A stretch of DNA of 64,000 nucleotides, taken from Setophaga petechia (taxonomy: Eukaryota > Chordata > Aves > Passeriformes > Parulidae). Each line of letters starts with the position of its first letter. Within the stretch, counting starts at the first letter, position 1. Where the stretch lies: positions 1,154,134 to 1,218,133 of the forward strand of contig JANCRA010000118.1 of assembly GCA_024362935.1 (NCBI GenBank). The letters run 5' to 3'. A program made the translations under genes and the position numbers. Positions 56,151 to 64,000 of this stretch are shown here, piece by piece. The notes below the pieces were generated by a model that saw only the letters and a list, made by a program, of their open reading frames with translations, did not search any database and was not told where the DNA came from.

Positions 56151-56760
56151 AACGCCCACGGCCGTGCCCAGGCTTCACCCAGCCGGCTCAGGGAGCGGGG
56201 CTGTGCCACTCACACCCACATGCCCCGTGCCAGTGCCCTCGGCTCCCCACGTCTGTCCCGTCCCAGCGCCAGCCTTATCCCCGTTCATTTCCATCCTACG
56301 CTTCCATGTGCCAGTGCCAGCCCATCCCTGTGCCATCCCTACCCCAGTGCATTTCCATCGCACTGCCAGCTCTGTCCTAGGTCCTCCCCGTACCCAGTGC
56401 CCCCTATCCCAGTCCCACACACCCAATTCCCCATATCCCGTACCCCATATCCAGTACCGCCCCGCTCCCGGTCCCCGTCCCCAGCCAGCGCCGCCTCCCC
56501 CGGGCCGGGGCCGCGCATGCGTTCGGGGGCCCGCGGGGCTCGCAGCGCTGCCTGGGCTCCATCGCGAGGCCCCGGAGCGGCGGCGGCGGCGGGGCCGGGC
56601 CGGGCCGGGCCGGCGGTGAGTGAGGGAGGGCGGGGGTCGGGGCCGGGCGGGGGCGCCGCCATCTTGGTGGGGTGGGGGGCCGGGAGCGCAAATGGCGCCG
56701 CTGGGCCGGGGCTGCCGGGGCCCCGCGGGACCCAAAGTGCGTTGAAACCCCCAAAAGGGG
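56150..56760. promoter_or_regulatory. CpG-island promoter of an unidentified gene
   Basis: CpG density is high. It contains an NRF1 motif (GCGCATGCG, 56513-56521), a YY1 motif (GCCGCCATCTTGG, 56655-56667) and an AAATGGCGCC element near 56692. A consensus 5' splice site (GGCG then GTGAGTGAG) is at 56615/56616 on the plus strand, after a GGCCG pentamer run. Motif directions point both ways, so a bidirectional promoter is possible. From remembered synteny TMEM200B or EPB41 are the candidates, but no coding exon confirms either. Confidence 0.7.
56500..56615 (+). other. Possible non-coding first exon ending at a GTGAGT donor
   Basis: The stretch before the donor at 56616 has no good start codon in context and would act as a 5' untranslated exon. 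Its 5' boundary is a guess placed near the NRF1 motif. The partner acceptor was not found. Confidence 0.35.
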
Positions 56761-58487
56761 CAAAACCACCGGCAACCCGCCGATGGACGCCGGCAGAATG
56801 CGGGCTTAAGTTCTTTGCACGCTCACAAAGTATTTACAGTTTCTGAGGTGGTGGTTGCCCAATTCTGACCCAAGAAGTTGAGGAGAAAATCGGGGTTATC
56901 CCGCCTGGGCGCCGCTCCGGTGAAACTCCTCGGGACTGTGACAACTCAAAAATATTAACAAACATATAAATCCACTGCAGTAGAAACAGTTCTTGGAGAC
57001 CTCCCGAAAACCAGAAAGATTTAAATTTGAAAACAGATTTTACATGACGGAAAAAACAAACAAACAAAAAAACCCATCAAACTTTCTGGCAGCAAATTCA
57101 AAGTGCAGAAGTAATGGAATGGGGATTTTGGGAGGGGAAGTCCGCGCTGAATAAATAAAGGGATAAATACAATAATTCAGAAGTATCGATCGGCTGCGGG
57201 TAGGGGTCGGTATGGGACAGCCTGAGTGATGTTTGGTGTCAGGAGAAAGAGATTAGGATAGTTTTATGGGCTCCTGGTGCTGCAAGGAATCGGATTAGAT
57301 TTATACTATGAAAACATTTAATTTTTTCAATTACTGCCCAGATAAGTTTTTAAAAATAGCTTGTAACTGGAATTAAGGGATAAAGAGCTCTGATATTTTG
57401 TGCCAAGTTGTAACAGACCTTTTAGGTCTGTGTTTTATTATATAGTAAAACAGAAGTCAAAAGGAGGGAAAACGGACTTGGTGCTTCAAACTTTCCTTCT
57501 CTACACAGCAATTAAGAGCAGTCTGACGTGGTCTAATCAGCGTTTTGCTTCCTCAGTTTATGATCTATAATCTACTCAGATTATATGTTTTTGAGGATGG
57601 GAACTGTCTTTTCCTGAGCGAGTGTTCCTGCTTGGCCGTGGGAGATAAGTAATAATGATTAATAGAAGTCCCCAGGGTAATCTGCTGGATTGCAGTCTTA
57701 CAAAGTAATTACAGATGCAATTAAAACAGAGGATGTTTTTGGCCTCTGTGTGCTGGTTTTGCCCTAAAATTGATTGCACCCTATATTGCAAGTAATCCCA
57801 TTAAAGCTGAATGTGTGTGAAATGAATTGTAATTCCCGGTGAGTGCTGGGGTGGAATCAGAGCCCAGTTTGAGCTGCTGAGGACAGCTGGGTACAACTGC
57901 CGGGCAGGTTGTGCAGGGCCAGCTCCGTCTGTCTTGGCCAGAGGTGATTTACTCTGTCTTCAGGGTTTCATTGCCATAATGAGCAAGTTGCAGGAGGGTG
58001 AGTGGGTACACAGCCAGATGTACTCTGCAGACCACTGCTGCCCCACTGACTCCTCAGGACCCAGGGTGTGTTTTCCTTCCATCAGCCATGCTGTTTGTCA
58101 GCAATTTTATCACCAGTTCTTTGTTTGCTGAACTTTTAAGTCTTCGCACTGATTTTTAGAATCAGTGATTCTAAAGATTTTTTTTTAGCATTGTGAATTT
58201 ATTTGAAGCAGCATCTGCAGTCTTACTTTAAATGTGCTTAAAATTGTGTTGGTCTATCTGCAGGAGAAGGCCTGGCTAGCCCTTATCTCACTTCTATCTT
58301 CATGCATAGTGTTTAGTGCAGTTACCTCTGGGTATGACAATGTATTCCATTGGTGTTGAGGGTGAAGCTTCAGTGTAACCCCCTTGTCCTTTGCCATTAG
58401 TGCTGATAGTTTTTGAGAGATGACATGTGCTGCAAGCCTGACACTGGGACATGGAATCAGATCCTCTCAGGATGACTATGGAGATCA

Positions 58488-58700
58488 TAAAATCATGGAA
58501 TACCCTGAGTTGGAAGGGACCCACAGGGATCATTGAGTCCAAGTCCTGGCACAGGACACCCCAACAATCCCACTGTGAGTGTTGTCAGACAGTAAGGTGT
58601 GGAGTGTCCATGTGCCAGTCCATGCCTCACCTCTGGGCAGGAAAGTGTTCTGGAGGCCTAAATCCCATTCTCAGAATTGCACAGCTTGAATATCAAAGAA
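58488..58700 (-). mobile_element. CR1 LINE fragment
   Basis: AAATCATGGAATACCCTGAG, then TTGGAAGGGACCCACAGGGA and TCATTGAGTCCAAGTCCTGG. This is the reverse complement of a CR1 3' end of a subfamily different from the 59.4-kb copy. The right edge is approximate. Confidence 0.8.
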
Positions 58701-59395
58701 ATGTACATAGACTGGATCAAAACCAGATTGACCCACAGCAGTGATTACTCTGAGCATTTACAGTCTCTCTGTGAAATAACAAGGTGATTCATGAGTTGCA
58801 GTGTTGGTTCTTCTTCCCCACACACTGTTCTCTCTGTCCCATATTATCTGTAATTTTTAATCTATTTCAGCCTTTCCTCAAGCCCTCCAATTGTGCTGCA
58901 TGGGCACAAGAGCAGGAAGGAGGAGACACAGTGGGATGAAAAATCAGATTGGAGACTTGGGGGAAAAATGACCAAATGAGTCCTTATTAAGGAAGCCTGG
59001 CAGCTGCACACTACTGCACGTGATATCAATTAGCAACCACAGCCAACAGAGATCTGACCAAACCCTCTTTCTCCTAATTAGCATCACTCACTGTACTCCA
59101 CAGGTGAGGTGTGAGGGCAGATGTGCTTTGCTAAATTTGACAGATTATTTTCCAGAGAATGGTTCAATTTAATGGTAAAATACTTTACCCCCAAGGAATG
59201 GGTGTTTTATTGCTGGCTTTGGCATCTTTTGGCTCATCTCCTGTTTGTTTTGTTTTGGTTTTTAAATTTCTGATTGAATCCAGCAAAGTGATGGGATAAA
59301 TGCATGGTAGAGCTAAGCAAACAGGTAGAGGTTGTATTCATGAATCACAGAGGATTTGTTTTGACAACCCTATTTATGCTGTAGCTTTTAAACTT

Positions 59396-59812
59396 TTTGA
59401 AAGGCTGAGAGAATTGGGATTGTTCAGCCTGGAGAAGAGAAAGCTTCGAGGTGACCTAATTGCAGCTTTCCAGTGCCTGAAGGGAATGAACCTACAAGAA
59501 AGCTGGAGAGAGACTCTTTACAAGGGCCTGGAGCGACAGGGAAAGCAGGAATGGCTTCACACTGACAGAGGCAGGTTTAGATCAGACATTAGGAAGGAAT
59601 TCTTCTCTGTGAGGGTGGGGAGGCCCTGGTACAAGTTACCCAGGATAGCTGTGGTTGCCCCTGGTTCCCTGCAAGTGTCCAAGGTCAGGTTGGACAGGGC
59701 TTGGAGCCACCTGGGATAGTGGAAGGTGTCCCTGCCCATGGCAGGGGTTGAGACTGGATGGGCTTTGAGGTCCCTTCTGATCCCAAACCATTGTAGGATT
59801 CTGTGATTCTAC
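59396..59812 (+). mobile_element. CR1 LINE 3' fragment, about 415 bp
   Basis: It starts GAAAGGCTGAGAGAATTGGG, continues GTTCAGCCTGGAGAAGAGAA and ATTAGGAAGGAATTCTTCTC, and ends GGTTGAGACTGGATGGGCTT with AGGATTCTGTGATTCT. This is the longest CR1 remnant in the window. No reverse-transcriptase frame is present. Confidence 0.92.
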
Positions 59813-61919
59813 TTTGGGTCACTCCTGCAGAGCATGAAGGTTTTTAAGGTGTGTAATTCCTGTGTGGCTTCAGGTGATGTTCAGAAGTGTGTTAAGGTGT
59901 TGTAGTGATTACAGGTGATTCCCAGGGACTGGGATTAGCAGCCCTGTGGTTTCAGGCCTGCAGGGGTCATTCCTGGGGCTCCCAGCTGAGCTCCATGCAG
60001 GTTTGTGTGAGGCTCGTACAGTGGCCAGGTGCCCTCCCCAGAGCCACTGCTCTTCCCAGGCGGGAGGAGGTGAGAGTTAGTAAAAGCATCTCAGCACCAA
60101 AGGCTCTTAGTGAAACCCATAAAACTGGAAGTGCACTCTGTTTCTGCTCCGCTCTTTCCATAAAGGAACAGAAAGCATTAACTCTGTGGGCATGGAGTAA
60201 GGTTTTGTGCCTTCTTTTGCATCCCTCCCAGTCTGTTTGGAATAGATCAGAATGCTGTCCAGCATGGCACTGAGTGCCTGTAAGGACAGGAGTGAGGAGC
60301 TACTGCCACATGGCTGTCCCAGTGTCACCCAAACCTACAGAGACAGGCGGCAAGGTGGCTGCGGTGGCAAAGGGGGACAGTTCCACTCGAGGAGGCAGCA
60401 TGTCCAGTGGGTGATGCTCTGTGGGAGCGCTGGAATGCCGGCTGGCATTGGCAGGGCCGGGGCTGGGTGTGGGACGGGCACACATTCAGCAGCCTGTGGC
60501 AGTGCTTTTCTTCTGACTGCTGAAATAGGTACGTGAGTGTGTTTTTGACACAACTGTGTCAGCAAACCAAGATGAGCAGCTCAAAGGCTACAGCAGTGCT
60601 TTGGGCTTTGTTCTAGGATGACCTGCTGGTTAGAGTAAACTCACAATTTTGCTGTCTGATCCTATGAGCTGATTGAGGTCACATTGCCGTGGTGCTGTTT
60701 ACTTGTCTCCCAGTGCAATAGCATACCATAATCCACATGTTATCGTGTGCTTAGGGGAAACTTGGAAGGGCTCTGTTGTACAAATGAGCTGGACAAACTC
60801 CTGAAAACCCAAGTACTTAATCTTGTGATCTGTGGCAGAACCTAGACAAAAAGTCTTTGCTTCTCCTCCATACCAGCCAAAGCAACCTTCTCCCTTCCTA
60901 GACCCTTTTTCCACTCTAATCTTTCAGTGCAATATTTTCCTTGATTTGTAGTTAAAATGTTTCCCTCTTTATGGGAAACAAAAATTAGTAGGAACTGCAA
61001 GGGGGGAGCTTGGAATTCCTCAGTTCTGAATTTTGTCTTTTTTTCCCTTCACTGACATAGACAGTCTCTTCACGCTATTAAATGCTTGCTTATGGCTCCT
61101 GGCACTTTCTCTTGAGGCATTGGTACAGTTCCATTGCAGCCTCTGAAGGTTCATTTCAGTCCCTAACTGATAAGGTTCCTGGAGATGAGGCTGGGGTTTT
61201 ATTTGGTAATGGCATTAGTTCTGCCTTGAAAAATATTGCTTGCCTGAGGTGGGTAACAGGTTTTGACTGGTGAGTAAAACATCGTCTGTCACCGTCACAA
61301 CCAAGTACAGCTGGGGTGCCTGTGTCTGAGCTCCTAAGTGTTCTGAGCAGTTCTGGGTTTAGTTGTGCTGCAAGGAGTCATGATGGGGTTTGTGTGTTTC
61401 TGTTTAAAGCGCAGCTCTGTTCCTCATTGATGGCACAGGAGAGGCTGGCAGATGTCACATGTCAGGTGTCAGACACCGCTGCAGAGCTCCCAGGAGATGG
61501 GAGCTCTCAGAGCTGCTTTGCACTGAGAGGAGCAGCTTTCCTCAGCTCCTGCCCTGTTTCAGGGCAGAAGGGTGATTTGTAAATCAGTTATTCCCAGAAC
61601 AGGAATCAGATGGTTCCCTCGATGCCAAGTGCTTCTTCAATGGGATTTTGCCTCCTGGTCCATGGAAGCTTAGCTTGAAGTGCTGCAGACTTCACATTAA
61701 TACTTGATTTACAGTGTCCGGGTTTATTGCACCATTGCATTCCTCACCAGAGAGAGACACTGAAATCCTCATGTCATTGGAAATTATCCTGGCAGCACCT
61801 GGAATGGGATTTCTGTTGAAGTATTTCTCTTCCCATCAAGTCTGACGGTGTTTGTAGAAGTAGAGTGAGCCGCCACTATCTGGCCATTTAGCCTTCACAC
61901 TCACTTTGAGTGAACTTTT

Positions 61920-61990
61920 ACTCTTTTTTCTTCCTGGTTTTTTTTGGGTTTTGTTTGGTTTTTGTTTGTTGGGGGTTTTTTTTGATTTTT
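61920..61990. repeat. T/G-rich simple tract
   Basis: Long T runs are broken by GG and GGG (TTTTTTTTGGGTTTTGTTTG, then GGGGGTTTTTTTTGATTTTT). It looks like a low-complexity tract, perhaps an old poly(A)-type tail. Confidence 0.7.
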
Positions 61991-62844
61991 CCTCTCCTAA
62001 CAAAGGTAAGATGGATGTTAAAAGCCAAAGCTGGTTTTCTACTGTAACAATGAGGTGGTTTCTCAAGCCTGCACTGATTCAGGGGCAGAAATGAGATTAA
62101 AACCTGAGTATTTCTGGCCATTTCCTGTGGATTCCCTGTCTAAAGATAAAGCATAATGGTCTGGGTGGAAGCATATTAATTAGGCTTCATTATCTCTGCC
62201 AGTCTGGCAACCATTTTTTATTTCATAAGTCGGAATCTGCAACTTGGAACTGAATGACTCATCTCAGTTTTGTAGTATCTTTTTTTGCCTTAATGTTTCT
62301 GAGACTTAAAATGCTAAAGATGAATAGAAATCACAAATTGGGACAAATGAGGAATATTTGGGCCTGACTATGGTTCTTCAAAATGTTTCATGTTAGTTTC
62401 TGCTCTCTTTTTAATTGCCCCATTTGCTTCCTTTTATTGGATTGTCTTGATTTAAATGCAGATTTTGCTAATAAGGGAGCATTATAAGAAAAACTATTAT
62501 TTTATTTTTCTGTGGGTTCTACTGGATTTATAAAATGCAGAGATGAGAAAGACCAATTATTTTATCAGGCCTTCTCTGGTTAAGTTCCAGATTATTTTCT
62601 ACATTGTGATTTTTGACATTTTTCCTGACCCACTTTGAAGTAAATTCTCCAAGTTAATTACTTCTGTCCAAGTAACTTCCAAACTCCTTCTCCTAGAGGG
62701 AGCTTTGTAAATAATCTTGGTACTTCAGCTTCTTTATTTTTAAAGCCTGAACACAAAGAATAAAATAAAAAAAGGGGTGGGCTTGCCCTTGGTGGAACTG
62801 GCGACCAAACATTTGCTATAAACAAATGTTTCTAGATGTACAAG

Positions 62845-62930
62845 GCTACATCAAATATTAATATATTCAATACCACCCAACACAAGGCTCATCGAGTCCA
62901 ATTCCTGCCTGTCCCTGCAGCCGTGGGATG
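62845..62930 (-). mobile_element. Possible short CR1 fragment
   Basis: GGCTCATCGAGTCCAATTCC then TGCCTGTCCCTGCAG resembles part of a reversed CR1 tail. The match is short and weak. Confidence 0.35.
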
Positions 62931-64000
62931 AGGATGTGTTCTGTGACCCTGAACATGGACATGGCCACAGATGTTTACACCTGCAGTTCCCATAAACCAG
63001 TGGAAGCTGGGGAACTCCTGCAGAGGTTATCCCAGGTATATTTCCTATTGCCATTTGCAAACATCTGTCCTGCTTTTGGCCCAATTAAAATAATCATAAA
63101 GAGCTGTGGTGGTGCTGGAATTGGAGCTGCAGGAATGCTGAAGTGTCCTGTGTTGCCCAGCATCAGGTCTATGGGTCTGCCTTTGGTTGAATTATGCTCA
63201 CACTAAACCTGTAGGTAGAAAGTTGAGCACCTGGAAGGCTTCAGATCAAGAATGGAGTTCAGGGGCAAACAGGGCTCTCATGAATCAGAACCAAGGTGTG
63301 ATGGTCACAAACCTGGGGTTCTGTGTTAGAGGAGGGGGAGTGGCTGTTGACATTTGCAAATGAAGGTATTCAGCAGTTCTTTTCCTTTGTGCTGAAAACA
63401 AATACACAGAATTGCCTTCAAGGCTGCAAGTTCTGAGTCTTGGGAAGAAAAAGATCAATTTCAAGTGAAATAAATTTGAGCTGAAGAAACTTGAGAGCAC
63501 TGAAAAATCAGGTGGTTGTTGTTACCACATCAAGCATTCAGAATCAGCACCCCAACATTCGACCTGTGTTCATAATCTTCCTTTTCTTCCTCCTTCTCCC
63601 TTTGAGCAGTGAGGAAGGGCTGTGAAGGACCTTAAGCTATGAGGAGATGATTCTGCCAGCAGATGTGGATAAACCTTCTTGGGATGTTCTGAGATCAGCG
63701 GTCCACACTCCCATAAAACGTGGAATTGGTCCATTGACTCCTTTGGGTTATTTTGCAGTGGTGTAACTTTGCCCTGTGTTCAATCCAAGTCATTACACCT
63801 CTGCTCCTTACCCAGCAGTAACATTCCATTGCAGAAACAGCTTCACTTTTATTGATTCCTCCTAATAGCAGAGAATCAACAAAGCACCACATTATTTATT
63901 AGACTGAAAGACACCAAATAATAATGTGTTGTTTTATATGAGATGATCAAGTGTAAGAGCCCTCATTACCTTGGTTAGTGGTCTGGTTGGAATGTGCAGC

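Larger units (their letters stand above)
56760..64000. other. Non-coding region to the right window edge
   Basis: This is 7.2 kb with no recognised coding exon. It is possibly the first intron of the gene starting in the 56-kb CpG island. It contains CR1 copies at 58488-58700 and 59396-59812, a T/G-rich simple tract at 61920-61990 and AT-rich stretches (57300-57450 and 62150-62720). Confidence 0.6.

Noticed and set aside
56175..56846. Open frames of 100-210 codons on both strands in the 56-kb CpG island
   Set aside because: They are Pro/Ala/Arg-rich products of GC-rich sequence. No domain or conserved start was seen, although one ATG in a YY1 context was noted as a curiosity.
59300..59719. 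Plus-strand 139-codon frame
   Set aside because: It lies almost wholly within the CR1 3' fragment at 59396-59812 and does not encode reverse transcriptase.
53451..64000. Expected EPB41 C-terminal exons or the TMEM200B coding exon
   Set aside because: I looked for their characteristic sequences in both strands' translations and found none, so neither gene is annotated.

Overview
This is vertebrate nuclear DNA, almost certainly from a bird. It carries spliced genes with GT-AG introns, CpG-island promoters and a poly(A) signal. The interspersed repeats I can recognise are CR1-type LINE tails, with no Alu, B1 or L1-like sequence, and the composition is GC-rich with many minisatellites, as on an avian microchromosome. 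From memory, the gene order matches the human 1p35.3 block (PTPRU - MECR - SRSF4, then TMEM200B/EPB41) read in the opposite direction. The species cannot be read from the sequence.

Layout. (1) About 1-22,618, minus strand: the 5' part of PTPRU, a receptor tyrosine phosphatase. Six coding exons are resolved: signal peptide, MAM domain and the start of the Ig domain. The remainder lies beyond base 1. Introns 1 (15.4 kb) and 2 (5.5 kb) hold CR1 fragments, a 32-bp minisatellite beside exon 2, a three-copy ~165-bp repeat, a 134-bp near-perfect inverted repeat and an internal CpG island. (2) 22.0-22.9 kb: PTPRU CpG-island promoter with a palindromic CRE, then about 10 kb of intergenic DNA with G-rich repeats and one orphan CpG-rich patch. 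(3) 33,343-39,719, plus strand: complete MECR (ten coding exons, 380 aa), mitochondrial enoyl-ACP/CoA reductase. (4) 39.7-44.3 kb: a 57-bp minisatellite in a CpG-rich block and, on the minus strand, a decayed heat-shock-factor-like gene of the HSFX/HSFY type with frameshifts. (5) 44,482-52,786, plus strand: complete SRSF4 (six coding exons, 477 aa), two RRMs plus an RS domain, with a candidate poison exon in intron 2 and a degenerate ~33-bp array in intron 1. (6) 53.5-64.0 kb: no coding exon recognised. A strong CpG island at about 56.2-56.75 kb with NRF1 and YY1 motifs and a consensus 5' splice site probably starts a further gene whose coding exons lie outside the window.

The genes are housekeeping or signalling genes that are neighbours by ancient synteny, not a functional cluster: PTPRU acts at the plasma membrane, MECR in mitochondrial fatty-acid synthesis and SRSF4 in nuclear pre-mRNA splicing. 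I see no evidence of an undescribed multi-gene system. The most unusual items are the inverted repeat, the HSF-like relic, the minisatellites at splice sites and promoters, and the orphan CpG islands.
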